A stretch of 64,000 nucleotides of DNA from positions 8,049,501 through 8,113,500 of the forward strand of contig FSRD01000001.1 in assembly GCA_900129675.1 (NCBI GenBank), given 5' to 3'. The notes under the pieces were generated by a model. That model saw only the letters and a list, made by a program, of their open reading frames with translations, had not been told where the DNA came from and searched no databases. Made by a program: the position numbers and the translations under genes. This DNA comes from Bradyrhizobium erythrophlei. GTDB taxonomy: Bacteria; Pseudomonadota; Alphaproteobacteria; Rhizobiales; Xanthobacteraceae. Shown here one piece after another: positions 37,205 to 46,329 of this stretch; position 1 is the first letter of the stretch; every line of letters starts with the position of its first letter.

Positions 37205-38290
37205 CCTGTCGGAAATCAAATCCGGACATATTCGTGATGCAATCCGCCGATGACTGGGCGGCAAAGAATACGCCCTGCCCTCTTTACGGTGCGCGATAGG
37301 GGCGCATCCTTCTCCAAGGCCAAGTGCGTGCGCTTCTCATTATAGTAGCGAGCGTAGGATTTCAGAATCCGGCGCAGATTTGCCTCGCCTAAGACAATGA
37401 TGTGATCCAAACACTCACGCCGGATCGATCCGATCAGCCGTTCGGCAACGCCATTCTGCCAAGGTGAGGCCGGTGCAATAGGCTTGTCCCGAATGCCCAT
37501 GGCACGCAATCGGCGTGTGACGACGGTGCCGTAGATCCGATCGCGGTCTCGGATCATGTAACCCGGAGCCTCGTCCCAAGGAAAGGCCTCGGTCAACTGA
37601 CGTGCAACCCACTCCGCTGTCGGGTTGGTTGTGACGTTGATCCACGCGAGTTCCCTGCGATCGAGCCGCACGATGATGAAGGCATAGAGCAGGTCGAAGC
37701 CAATGGTCGGGACAACAAACAAGTCCATGGCGGCAATGTCCGGCGCGTGGTTATGCAAAAAGGTTCGCCATCCCTGGCACGGCGGCCCCCGTCGTTTGAC
37801 CATGTACTTGGCGACGCTCGACTGCGCGACCTCAAACCCGAGCTTGAGCAGTTCGCCGTGGATACGTGGCGCACCCCAAAGCGGATTCTCCATGCTCATC
37901 CGCTGGATCAATACGCGCAGCTCCGTGTCGATCTGCGGTCGCCCTCCGTGTGGGCGCGACTTCCAACGCCAGTAGCAGCGAAAGCCGGCCCTGTGCCAAC
38001 GCACGAGCGTCTCGGGCCGGATGATTGTGAGAACTTTCAGGATTGATGGAAACCAGCGATACAGCTGGATAAAGAACCAGCGATCATGGTTCGTGAGCCG
38101 AACGCGACCATGCAGCCTGCGCCTCACGACATTCAACTGATGTCGAAGCACCGCATTCTCAGCTTCAAGCCGCAACTTCGACCTGAATGGCGAGGCCAGG
38201 ACGGCCAGAACGAAACAGAGCAGCCCGATCATTCCGCCAGCTTAGGCGATTCCATCACGTCATCAACTCGAATAAGGTTTTCGGTACACA
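37205..38290 (-). mobile_element. integrase-core insertion sequence, copy 2
   Basis: The right end carries TTTTCGGTACACA at 38278-38290, as in copy 1. The left end is degenerate (TGCCTGTCGGAAATC instead of TGTGTACCGAAAATC), so this copy may be unable to move on its own. Confidence 0.7.
37216..38232 (-). CDS. DDE integrase-core transposase, copy 2
   Basis: 338 residues, the same length and layout as the gene at 16116-17132: EAENAVLRHQLNVVRRRLHG, then DIAAMDLFVVPTIGFDLLYA, MIRDRDRIYGTVVTRRLRAM and SPWQNGVAERLIGSIRRECL carry the DDE residues. Differences are spread along the protein, so the two copies diverged before arriving here or long ago. The frame is intact. Confidence 0.85.
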   Translation of the reverse strand: MIGLLCFVLAVLASPFRSKLRLEAENAVLRHQLNVVRRRLHGRVRLTNHDRWFFIQLYRWFPSILKVLTIIRPETLVRWHRAGFRCYWRWKSRPHGGRPQIDTELRVLIQRMSMENPLWGAPRIHGELLKLGFEVAQSSVAKYMVKRRGPPCQGWRTFLHNHAPDIAAMDLFVVPTIGFDLLYAFIIVRLDRRELAWINVTTNPTAEWVARQLTEAFPWDEAPGYMIRDRDRIYGTVVTRRLRAMGIRDKPIAPASPWQNGVAERLIGSIRRECLDHIIVLGEANLRRILKSYARYYNEKRTHLALEKDAPLSRTVKRAGRILCRPVIGGLHHEYVRI

Positions 38291-38448
38291 CAACGGATAC
38301 CCCGTACAGCACCACGCCGATCGATCCTGGCCGGTCCGCCCAAGCTTGATTGCCCAGGTGCTATTTCCTGGGGATTCGTCGGATCCGCCATGGGTGAGCG
38401 CCGACCGATATGTCACCCTTATCTGTCGTTAGTACTTGGAGCCGCAAC
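38291..38448. other. short spacer, no gene seen
   Basis: Nothing recognisable between the IS copy and the next small gene. Confidence 0.4.
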
Positions 38449-38676
38449 ATGTCTGATGTCGAACGCACCTCGGCCGGCCTACAGATTGTTATTCCTGGAT
38501 GCGAGCGGCGGACATTGCCAAAGTCCACGACCCGCGTTGACGAAATCGGCCAGGGCCTACTTCACTTTTACAAGCCGCCGAGCTTGCGCGAGAAGCTTGA
38601 GACTCGTGCGGATGCACCTTTGCGGCCGAGCAGAGGACAAAAGGCACTGCCGAAAACGGGTTTATTCAGCTCCTAG
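38449..38676 (+). CDS. hypothetical protein, 75 residues
   Basis: MSDVERTSAGLQIVIPGCER, then RTLPKSTTRVDEIGQGLLHF and PPSLREKLETRADAPLRPSR. It is mixed, basic at the end, and has one Cys. It resembles a short conserved Bradyrhizobium protein. The start at 38449 is the first Met that fits. Function unknown. Confidence 0.55.
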   Translation: MSDVERTSAGLQIVIPGCERRTLPKSTTRVDEIGQGLLHFYKPPSLREKLETRADAPLRPSRGQKALPKTGLFSS

Positions 38677-38788
38677 ATTGCTCACGGCCCGAGCGTGGCA
38701 GCTCCAGCAGAGCCCTTGGGGGCGACAAGGTGTGTGGTGTTGACCGCGACTATTTCCCTTATACAGACAGAAAAACTGAGCGACCAGC

Positions 38789-39004
38789 GTGAATAATGAC
38801 GACGAGCCGCCGGCATTGCCAGACGGGCTGGTCCCTGATCGCGAGCCTGGCTCATTCGACACCATTGAAACATGGGAGCAATGGTTGGCCGAGGTGCACA
38901 CCTGGCCCGCGGGTAACGCCAAGGAGTACCCCGCGAACGCCGGCACCGGTCTTGAAATACGACGGGTGCCGTCACGGCCTTTCGCGCTGAGTAATGTTCT
39001 GTAA
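38789..39004 (+). CDS. hypothetical acidic protein, 71 residues
   Basis: The GTG start gives MNNDDEPPALPDGLVPDREP, then GSFDTIETWEQWLAEVHTWP. The first 45 residues are protein-like and acidic; the rest is less so and may follow a small lesion. Same direction as the preceding gene. Function unknown. Confidence 0.4.
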   Translation: MNNDDEPPALPDGLVPDREPGSFDTIETWEQWLAEVHTWPAGNAKEYPANAGTGLEIRRVPSRPFALSNVL

Positions 39005-39414
39005 GTTTTGCAGCGGGTTGTCGCCGCTCCTTAGACCGGCTAGTCGCGCCTCGTAACGCCTCGTTTCGGTTGGTCTGGGTCCAAGGTTGGGTCCAAATTG
39101 TCAGTTCACACCCTAGCTCACTCAAGGTTGTGTGATAAGCATAGCCGCTCTGTCAGGGTAGAGAGAGCGATTCGATTCCGTTAGGAAATCCAGTGTTTTC
39201 AATTAGTTAATGCCCCCCCCTACTAATGTCCAACATCTTTCCGATATACATTCCTTGACGTGGTGAAAAAGCCCCGCCGGCAACGCCGCAAACGAGATTG
39301 CAATTTCATCCCCGATCTTTTCGCTCGCTGAAGGAATGCGAATGGGAATCAGATAAGCCAAGACAGATCGCGTCGGCGGCGCTAAAGATTCCATCAGCAA
39401 TTTTGGAGCGGCAC
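39005..39414. other. boundary region before the A/T-rich block
   Basis: No gene seen. Base composition drops in G+C from here on. A run of eight or more C occurs near 39215. No clear integrase attachment repeat is visible. Confidence 0.35.
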
Positions 39415-39606
39415 ATGACGAAGCTTTTGGATCGAGTTGACTCGGCAGCAACCAAGGGTGCAAGGAAAGAGGCTACGCAATCGCACGCCTCCATGTTAAC
39501 GGCTCATGGATCAAAGGTCTCCTCAGCGCCGACAGTCCGGTTGAAGACCGATCATGGCTCCTCCGAAAGGCCGAAGATTACCGTCCGCATCAAGCCTGCC
39601 CGTTAA
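39415..39606 (+). CDS. small basic protein overlapping the dGTPase gene
   Basis: 63 residues from the ATG at 39415, with GGAG six bases before it: MTKLLDRVDSAATKGARKEA, then TQSHASMLTAHGSKVSSAPT. It is basic and hydrophilic, and its last 53 bases overlap the start of the dGTPase gene, so the two may be co-translated. It could alternatively be a chance frame. Unknown family. Confidence 0.4.
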   Translation: MTKLLDRVDSAATKGARKEATQSHASMLTAHGSKVSSAPTVRLKTDHGSSERPKITVRIKPAR

Positions 39607-41110
39607 AAAAAATCCCGCGTTACCACCGCTATATTCCAGCGACGACGTCGCGAGATGCACCGCGCCGGCAGCAGCGGACGAACTTTCACCTGAGCGCTAC
39701 AGAAGCCAGTTTCGTCGGGATTATGCACGCCTGATTCACTGCCCGTCGTTTCGAAGGCTGCAAGGCAAAGCTCAGTTGTTTCCCTGCCAGGAAAGCGACT
39801 TCTTTCGAAATCGCATGTCGCATTCGTTAGAGGTCGCCCAGATCGCTAAATCGATCGCGATCAAGCTCAACGACGAACATGACTATTTCAAAACCAATAA
39901 CATAAATACTGATCTCATCGAGTTTGCTGGCTTAGCCCACGATGTGGGCCATCCGCCTTTTGGTCATAATGGCGAAGCGCAATTAGACCGTCACATGATC
40001 GAGTACGGCGGCTTTGAGGGAAACGCGCAAACTTTGCGCATTCTGTCGCGTCTCGAGAAAAAGCAAACCACAACGTATCCTCAAACAAACGAAATCCCAC
40101 AGCCTTTCATCAACGGTCAAGATTATAGATTGGGGCTAAATTTGACTTATCGGTCGCTCGCCTCGATTCTTAAATACGATCGGGAAATTCCGCGAAATAC
40201 GGACGCCCGGCGGAACGCGCTGAATGAAAAGCACGCCGTCAAAGGATACTGTTTCAGTGAACGAGATTTGGTCGTGCAAATACGAGAACATGTCGTCGGC
40301 AAGAATTTTGAAGGCGAGATGAAAACGATCGAATGCTCAATCATGGATATAGCGGACGACATCGCTTACTCAACATACGATCTGGAAGATGCCTTTAAGG
40401 GCGGGTTTCTTACCCCGCTATCGATAATCGCCATGCCGGATGCGGCAAAATCACCGATCGTTGCAAAAGTAAAAAGGCGAATTGACGCAAATTACGGACA
40501 TCTCCCGGTACAGGATCGGCAGTTTACTTTGGCGGAATACAACACCACGCTTCGACGGATCTTTGCCGGCGTCTTGAATGTTGAAATACCAGAATCGCTA
40601 GCTGCCGAAGGGCTAGATATGGATCAGTACAATGCCTTAGTGGTATCCGTCACCGCCAGTACTTCGGAAAATCTATGTCGCAATGGCTACTATCGAACCG
40701 AATTTACCTCTCAGCTGGTGGGACGTTTTATTAGGGCCGTTGAAGTCTGCCATTTTGACGAATTCAGGCCAGTTCTTTCGAAGGTACGGCTAGCTATCGA
40801 AGCGTTTGTTGCTGTCGAAGTCTTGAAGACGCTGCCGTTCGAAGCTGTGATTATGTCGTCGCGCCTGAAGTCAGCTGAAAACCGCGGCCAGTGGGTGATC
40901 GAGCAGATATTTGGTGAGCTGAAGGATGACGGCGGTTACCTTCTAATGCCGGAAGATTGGCGGCTGTTGATAGAGGCTAACCCTGGCGACACGGCTTGGA
41001 AGCAACGCTCAATCTGTGACTATATAGCCGGAATGACAGACGCTTACTGTCTCGAATTTTATGAGCGCATTCTCGGGCGAGCAGCTCCATCGATTCAGAA
41101 ACAACATTAA
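39554..41110 (+). CDS. dgt: deoxyguanosine triphosphate triphosphohydrolase-like HD protein
   Basis: 518 residues. It hydrolyses dNTPs to the nucleoside and triphosphate. The HD-domain metal ligands are visible: His90 in RMSHSLEVAQIAKSIAIKLN and the pair His129-Asp130 in FAGLAHDVGHPPFGHNGEAQ, with DIADDIAYSTYDLED further on. IHCPSFRRLQGKAQLFP, before the HD core, is typical of the family. The length matches full dGTPases. Base composition is more A/T-rich than the window, a sign of transfer. Family members can block phage by draining dNTPs; whether this one does is inference from its neighbours. No closer start than 39554 is available. Confidence 0.88.
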   Translation: MAPPKGRRLPSASSLPVKKNPALPPLYSSDDVARCTAPAAADELSPERYRSQFRRDYARLIHCPSFRRLQGKAQLFPCQESDFFRNRMSHSLEVAQIAKSIAIKLNDEHDYFKTNNINTDLIEFAGLAHDVGHPPFGHNGEAQLDRHMIEYGGFEGNAQTLRILSRLEKKQTTTYPQTNEIPQPFINGQDYRLGLNLTYRSLASILKYDREIPRNTDARRNALNEKHAVKGYCFSERDLVVQIREHVVGKNFEGEMKTIECSIMDIADDIAYSTYDLEDAFKGGFLTPLSIIAMPDAAKSPIVAKVKRRIDANYGHLPVQDRQFTLAEYNTTLRRIFAGVLNVEIPESLAAEGLDMDQYNALVVSVTASTSENLCRNGYYRTEFTSQLVGRFIRAVEVCHFDEFRPVLSKVRLAIEAFVAVEVLKTLPFEAVIMSSRLKSAENRGQWVIEQIFGELKDDGGYLLMPEDWRLLIEANPGDTAWKQRSICDYIAGMTDAYCLEFYERILGRAAPSIQKQH

Positions 41111-41187
41111 CTTGCGAGCCACCTCACCTCTCCTCGTCTCGATGCAGCCAAATGTACGGAGATCGTCTCAGTCAGCTGGATCATGCG

Positions 41188-41334
41188 CTATTTGATCCGA
41201 CTGACACGCGCCTCGATGCTGCGAATCGCCGTAACCAGTTCATTGATGGCTTTGACCAAATATTCGATGGCCTCCCGGGGATCTGATGAGTTCTTCGCGC
41301 GCCTTGCGTAGTGGTCTGCGTTGGAAGTGCTCAT
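41188..41334 (-). CDS. 48-residue helical protein on the minus strand
   Basis: MSTSNADHYARRAKNSSDPR followed by EAIEYLVKAINELVTAIRSI and EARVSRIK. The second half is one strongly amphipathic helix (coiled-coil character). It fills the gap between the dGTPase and the methyltransferase-like gene on the opposite strand. A ribosome site is not obvious, but the composition is strongly protein-like. Confidence 0.5.
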   Translation of the reverse strand: MSTSNADHYARRAKNSSDPREAIEYLVKAINELVTAIRSIEARVSRIK

Positions 41335-41435
41335 CGGATTCGCTCAAGTGTAGGGGTCGTCGGCGCGTGTTTATAAAAGTTGCCTCTACCAGCATCGGCA
41401 GGTACTGGTTGTCGCGAAAGCAAGTTGGAAATCGT

Positions 41436-42572
41436 ATGAGCCGAGCCGAAAGGGACGATCCAGAGGGCGCTCTCCTTGCTTCCGTGACAGCACACGCGCT
41501 GGGGAAACTCCCCGTTCTCTCAGCGGAGCGGTTTCAGGCGCTCTGTCGCGACATGCAGGGCGCTTTTCCCGACTTGGTGCAAAGAAGCCTTAACGGAGTG
41601 GTTGAACACGGTGCGGCAACGAGTTCTTCCAAACGGGCAGAATTCGACATTTGCGGCCCTGAGCCCAGTCCCGTTGACTATGACTGGCGGTTTGATCAGC
41701 GGACCGCGCGTCGTTTAGCAGAGGCGTTGATAGGGCCAAGCAATCGTAAAGTCCTCTGCGTGGGTGCGCCAACGGTCTATGGTGCAATCCAATCTCTCGG
41801 AGGGAAGGGTTTTCTGGTCGACCGCAACCCACTGCTTGCGAGAAATCTCGTATCTGGAACGTATCACATCGCAGACATTTCGACCAACGAGGATCTGGGC
41901 CTGCATGTCGGTCGCAAGTTTGATGCGGCCATAATCGACCCGCCTTGGTATGCGGACGCTTACGACCTATGGCTTGCTCGTACGCTCCCGCTGTTGCGCA
42001 CGGGTGCAGAAGTATTCGTGGTGATGTTCCGTAAGTTCACTCGGCCGGGAGCCCTGGATGAACGGGCTCAGTTACTTCAACGGTTTGAAAAAATCGGCCG
42101 GGTTAGTGGCGAGCCATTCGAAGCAGTCTATTCAACTCCTCCGTTCGAGCAGGAAGTGTTGCTCCGTCTCGGGCTCCCATATTTGCCCAGCTGGCGCGCC
42201 GCCGACATCTACAAAATCGCCCTGCATCCGCAACCGGAGCTTTCGGTCTTCCGTCCTGTTGTATGGAGCCCGCATAACTGGAAACGCTTCATTTTGGAGG
42301 GGCAAGTCATTGCCGTGCAGGACATCCCGGATGACAACGGGCCAATCCAAGTTGCAAGCGAGTTTGTATCATGCCTCAAAACAGTGAGCCAGCGTGATCC
42401 AGCGAGGGCGCTTTACACAGTATGGACCTCAAGAAGTTACGCGGCGGTTGTCAGAGGGACGAAGCGGATCGCTGCGATCCTAGGGAATTCGGCGGAAGTG
42501 ACGGTCGAGCGATCCGACCTAGAGGCCGCAATCCAGCTTTCAAAAGACTTAGGTTTTCAACTCCGGAGATAG
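41436..42572 (+). CDS. DPPW methyltransferase-like protein
   Basis: 378 residues from the ATG at 41436; the frame runs back to 41286 without protein character. The centre resembles an N6-adenine methyltransferase: RKVLCVGAPTVYGAIQSLGG (nucleotide-binding loop, motif I-like) and KFDAAIIDPPWYADAYDLWL with the catalytic motif DPPW near residues 168-171. The N-terminal 90 residues are helical and of unknown type. The end is mixed alpha/beta. It is too unlike standard restriction methylases to name. Its stop is two bases before the GTG of the phosphoesterase gene, so the two form one translational unit. Substrate could be DNA, RNA or a nucleotide; unknown. Confidence 0.7.
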   Translation: MSRAERDDPEGALLASVTAHALGKLPVLSAERFQALCRDMQGAFPDLVQRSLNGVVEHGAATSSSKRAEFDICGPEPSPVDYDWRFDQRTARRLAEALIGPSNRKVLCVGAPTVYGAIQSLGGKGFLVDRNPLLARNLVSGTYHIADISTNEDLGLHVGRKFDAAIIDPPWYADAYDLWLARTLPLLRTGAEVFVVMFRKFTRPGALDERAQLLQRFEKIGRVSGEPFEAVYSTPPFEQEVLLRLGLPYLPSWRAADIYKIALHPQPELSVFRPVVWSPHNWKRFILEGQVIAVQDIPDDNGPIQVASEFVSCLKTVSQRDPARALYTVWTSRSYAAVVRGTKRIAAILGNSAEVTVERSDLEAAIQLSKDLGFQLRR

Positions 42573-42574
42573 CC

Positions 42575-43971
42575 GTGCCCGACACCTGCGTCCTACGCTT
42601 TCGTGATATTGAAGAAGATGACACCATCCGAGAGCACCGGCAGCTCATAAGCGCGTCTGGTTCTGTTTGGTGGGGATGGTGGAAGAAGCTCTCTGAGCCT
42701 GATCGTTGGCGAGAGATAGAAGAGTTGCAGGAAAAGGCTCGTAGAGAGGGGCTTACGGTCGGGGTGTTTGAATATTCTACTCCGGGCTTTTTTGTTGCCA
42801 ACATGGTCGACTGCATAGCTACGAAGGGCAGCGAGCGGGTGCCCACACCGGATGTGCGACACACGCCTTCGTACGCTTCCGAGAAGAGGTGCCCAGCTTG
42901 GTTTCGATTTACGGCGATAGAAGAAATTAGTGCTACTGCGTTTGAAGAGCGCTTTGGTCCTCCTCCGAGTGGGGATGGTACATTCTACCCCATTTGGAGA
43001 GAGCGTTCGCAGGCGTCACCGAGAGCTTCCGAGCCGATCAAAACGAGCCGACCATCAATACTGCATTTGTCCGACATACACTTCGGAATAGATTTCGGGT
43101 TTCCCCAACGGTCTGGGCCCGGTGAGACGCCGTTGCTCGACGTTATCGAGCGCGATCTGAGGGATGATCCTCCTGGCCTTATCGTCGTCTCAGGGGACAT
43201 CACAAGTCGGGCGGATGCTAATGTCCTTCTAAATGAGGGGCTGCGATTTCTTAGGGCGCTCTCCGACGCTCTGAAGGTCCCAAAGGAATGCTTTGTTATC
43301 GTCCCAGGAAATCATGACATTTCGCTTCAGAACTTTGCTCCGACCGACTATTCGCACGAAGCGGCATTCAATTTGTTCACCAAAGAGTTTTTCGGACGCG
43401 ACATGAAGTGTCCGGAGCTAAGGAGATTTCGATTTCATAATGGGCGGACGGTTGAGCTACTGGCGATGAATTCAGTGCGATTGCGGCACAAGGCTGAGAG
43501 CCAGTTTGGCTATGTCCAGTGGCGCTTGTACGATGATGCCCTCCGGCTCACCGAAAGAAATCCTGACGATTTCCGAATTGCGGTTCTTCATCACCACCTC
43601 GTCCCGGCTTCGCGGGAAGAGCGCACCGACCCAAACTATCAGGAGGCAGCGATAAGTGTGACGCTAGATGCGGGCGCGGTAGTTGAAGGGTTGCAGTCGA
43701 ATGGGTTTGAGCTGGCCTTGCATGGCCATCAACACGTGCCTGCCATCGCGCGAATTGATCGCGGTTCGCCGGTCGACGGCAAGATAAAGCTCTCTGAGGA
43801 TGGTGAGTCATTCTCGCCGCGGGAAGCGCGGGCGCAACGCGTCTGTCAGATGAGATGCGAGATAACTCGTACAACATTATAAGGGTTCTGGAGAACGGTT
43901 ACTCGGTAGAAGCAAAGCGGTTTAATCGCGCCAAGGCCCCTGAAACCCTCTTCCAAGCCACCTTTGAGTGA
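42575..43971 (+). CDS. calcineurin-like phosphoesterase with new N-terminal domain, frameshifted at end
   Basis: The start is GTG at 42575, with GGAG seven bases upstream. Residues 1-145 are an unfamiliar domain with SGSVWWGWWKKL (30-39) and PSYASEKRCPAWFRFTAIEE. From 160 on lies a metallophosphoesterase: ILHLSDIHFG (Asp167, His169), VVSGDI (Asp208), VPGNHD (245-248), LHHHL (339-341) and HGHQH (384-387) give the full two-metal set. The frame ends at 43882 with a strange tail; one base over, MRDNSYNIIRVLENGYSVEA and KAPETLFQATFE continue to 43971, which looks like the real C-terminus. The active domain is complete, so activity is possible despite the shift. Confidence 0.7.
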
Positions 43972-43987
43972 CTTGCCGGGTGCGACT

Positions 43988-44005
43988 ACCCGTTCGCAAA
44001 CGGGT
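43988..44005 (+). terminator. hairpin after the phosphoesterase gene
   Basis: ACCCGTT and AACGGGT form a perfect 7-bp stem around CGCA, followed by CCCCTTTCTT. It lies 17 bp after the frame-corrected stop at 43971 and is a plausible weak terminator. Confidence 0.5.
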
Positions 44006-44200
44006 CCCCTTTCTTGAGGTGGGCCCCTTGGCCAAAAAGGCCGGCGGGGGGCGCACTGCTCTCGTGCGCCGAGCAGTAGCCGTGGTTTATTCCCGAGCCG
44101 CGAAAATCGATTGCTGGAGCCGCTGCTGTCGACAGGCTAAGTTGCCGACATTGTATACGACCCTTAGAGTGTAAGAGAAATGAACAGGAATGGTGGGGCG

Positions 44201-44527
44201 ATGAACTGGTTTGCTTCTCTTGCTGTGATTGCACTTTTAGCTTTATCCGCGTTACCCGCGCACGCTCAAGCGTGGAGAAACTGCATTCAAGGTTCGATCG
44301 GTCCCGGGGGCTGCGACTCAATAGGTCCCGGCGGGGGGCGGTCAATTGGTCCAGGTGGTGGACTTTCCATTGGTCCCGGTGGCGGTCTGTCGATTGGTCC
44401 GGGCGATGGCCAATCCATCGGCCCCGGCGGGGGTCTATCTATTGCGCCCGGTGGGGGTTTAGGGCCGGATCGGGATTGGAGCCGTGGGTTAGACCCTCGG
44501 ACCCTCAGAGATCCCGACGAAGACTGA
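44201..44527 (+). CDS. exported glycine-rich repeat protein
   Basis: 108 residues from MNWFASLAVIALLALSALPA, a signal peptide cut near AHA. The mature part has seven near-perfect 7-residue repeats, S-I-G-P-G-G-G, from about residue 38 to 86, then a charged tail (RDWSRGLDPRTLRDPDED). It has one Cys pair before and in the first repeat. Proteins of this kind recur in Bradyrhizobium; they are likely secreted or surface-bound. Repeat number is expected to vary by slippage. Role unknown. Confidence 0.7.
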   Translation: MNWFASLAVIALLALSALPAHAQAWRNCIQGSIGPGGCDSIGPGGGRSIGPGGGLSIGPGGGLSIGPGDGQSIGPGGGLSIAPGGGLGPDRDWSRGLDPRTLRDPDED

Positions 44528-44551
44528 AAGCGGTTCTAAGCTGCCTTATCA

Positions 44552-44696
44552 ATCTGACGCGTCGCCCGCCCCCACGGGGACCAGTGCTTCCGTGCAGAAC
44601 TCGATGACTCAATCGGCCGATGCTTTGAACCGTGCACGCGACCGCTGTGCCAACAAGCTGTGGCCGGGCCTCGCCGACACTCAGAATCCTTGGTAG
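44552..44696 (+). pseudogene. C-terminal piece of an unknown protein
   Basis: QSDASPAPTGTSASVQNSMT then QSADALNRARDRCANKLWPG and LADTQNPW to a stop at 44696. It is protein-like but without a good start, so I take it for a leftover or a misread tail. No family. Confidence 0.3.
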
Positions 44697-44720
44697 CGTT
44701 CAGACGCAGGGGGGACCATC

Positions 44721-45930
44721 ATGGACACGCGGTTAAAGAAAGCCCTGTTGGCAGCGTCTCTATTGGGGTGCATTGGTGCATCTCCTGCCGCTTATGCCAT
44801 CACCGGCCCAGCACCTCCCGGCAATCCATTCGATGACGCATACCACGTTGTGTCCATCGTAGATGACGCCCGGAAGACCTGCACAGGAATCGCTCTCTCG
44901 AAATCCGTAGTATTGACGACTGCTCACTGCGCGGCGCCCGGTATCGCTCGTCGAGTGGTCGCAATCGATTCCATGGGGATCAACATACGAGTGAAATCGG
45001 GCTTCGCCTCACCCGACTTTGATGCCACAGCAATGAGAGAGCATCGCGCAACAGTCGATCTGGGCCTTTTGCTGCTCGAGTTTCCTTTACCTCTCTTTGT
45101 TTACACACCAATGATCGCTCCAATTCCGAACATTGGGGACCAATCGGTTATAGTCGGTTACGGTGCCGATGAGGTCGGCCAAGTTGCTCTCAGGAGCGCC
45201 TCGCTTCAAGTGTGGGCGGCTGGCCAGCGTCAGATCAGACTGGTCGACCCGTCTCTCAAGGGCAAGTCTGCAGGCCTCGGAGGCTGCACTGGAGACTCCG
45301 GAGGTCCTGTTCTGACTCGCTTAGACGGTAAAGTTGCACTGGTGGGTGTCGTGGCTTGGTCAACGGGGCCGGGTGACCAAACTGGATGCGGAGGACTTAC
45401 CGGCGTTATTCCAGCGGCCCCATCAAAAGCCTGGCTTTACGATACCCTCCTTCAGCTTGAGGGCCCAGCGGCTGCAGCAAAATTAAACATCGCACCGGCG
45501 CGAACAACGGGCCCAGCAAAGTCCATCCAAAGCTCCGTGGCAAGTTCAGTGTCTATGAAGCGCGATGGCGGCATTTTCGTCGTACCCGTCCAAATCAATG
45601 GAGCGCTGACGCTCGACTTCGCCGTCGACAGTGGGGCTTCTGATGTCAGCGTGCCCGCTGACGTATTTTCAACATTGACGAGGACGGGGACGGTCAAGTC
45701 CGCCGACATCATAGGCAAACAGTCCTACGCGTTGGCGGACCGGCTCGACATCTCAATCGGTCACTTTCATCATTCGGACTTTGAAGGTGGGCGACCACGT
45801 CGTTGAAAATGTAAGGGCCAGTGTAGCCCCCTCTCAAGGCATGCTACTCTTGGGGCAGTCGTTCCTTGAGCGGTTTTCTTCGTGGTCGATAGATAATGCG
45901 ACTCAGAGCCTACGGTTGCAGGCTCGATGA
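44721..45930 (+). pseudogene. trypsin/retropepsin fusion protease, frameshifted
   Basis: A signal peptide (KKALLAASLLGCIGASPAAY) is followed by a chymotrypsin-type domain: VVLTTAHCAAPG (His), HRATVDLGLLLLEFP (Asp) and GGCTGDSGGPVLTR (Ser), all three catalytic residues present. A linker of about 45 residues leads to a retropepsin-like domain: VPVQINGALTLDFAVDSGAS with the catalytic D-S-G. After QSYALAD the frame is lost. Skipping one base gives GSTSQSVTFIIRTLKVGDHV and GMLLLGQSFLERFSSWSIDN, the expected second half, ending at 45930. The serine-protease half remains complete. The two-mechanism layout is unusual. Confidence 0.65.
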
Positions 45931-46329
45931 ACCGTTGCATGGGGTCCCTTCGGGTGCTCCGTTGAGCTTTTGCGCGAGCTGTTTTGCAACGCCTCCGCGC
46001 TCTTGATCGGATGGGCTGGTATTCAGAATATTCCGAGAACTACGGAGCCGATGACGAATTTCGAGAACTGCATCCTCGCGGCCCCCAAAGTTTCGATGAT
46101 CCAAGTATTCTAACACTGTTAGGCCAGCATCATGCAATTCAAACACTACTCCGGGCAGCCGCGCGCCCGAGTGCCCAACGCCGATCAATATCGCCGAATG
46201 ACGGACCATGGTTCTCAGCCCGATGGATTGTGGTTCTGCGCCGCGATAGCTCCCCGAGAGCTATCGCTGAAAGTTGGTGACGGCGGGAATCGGGAAGGCG
46301 GCATATCGTGGGGGTGCTTGACGCCTCCA
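45931..46329. other. no gene seen
   Basis: Frames on both strands lack family resemblance. It may hold unrecognisable upstream parts of the haloperoxidase remnant. Confidence 0.35.

Noticed and set aside
39155..39200. GATTCGATTCC stretch that looks like a tRNA T arm
   Set aside because: No anticodon arm or acceptor stem can be formed around it.
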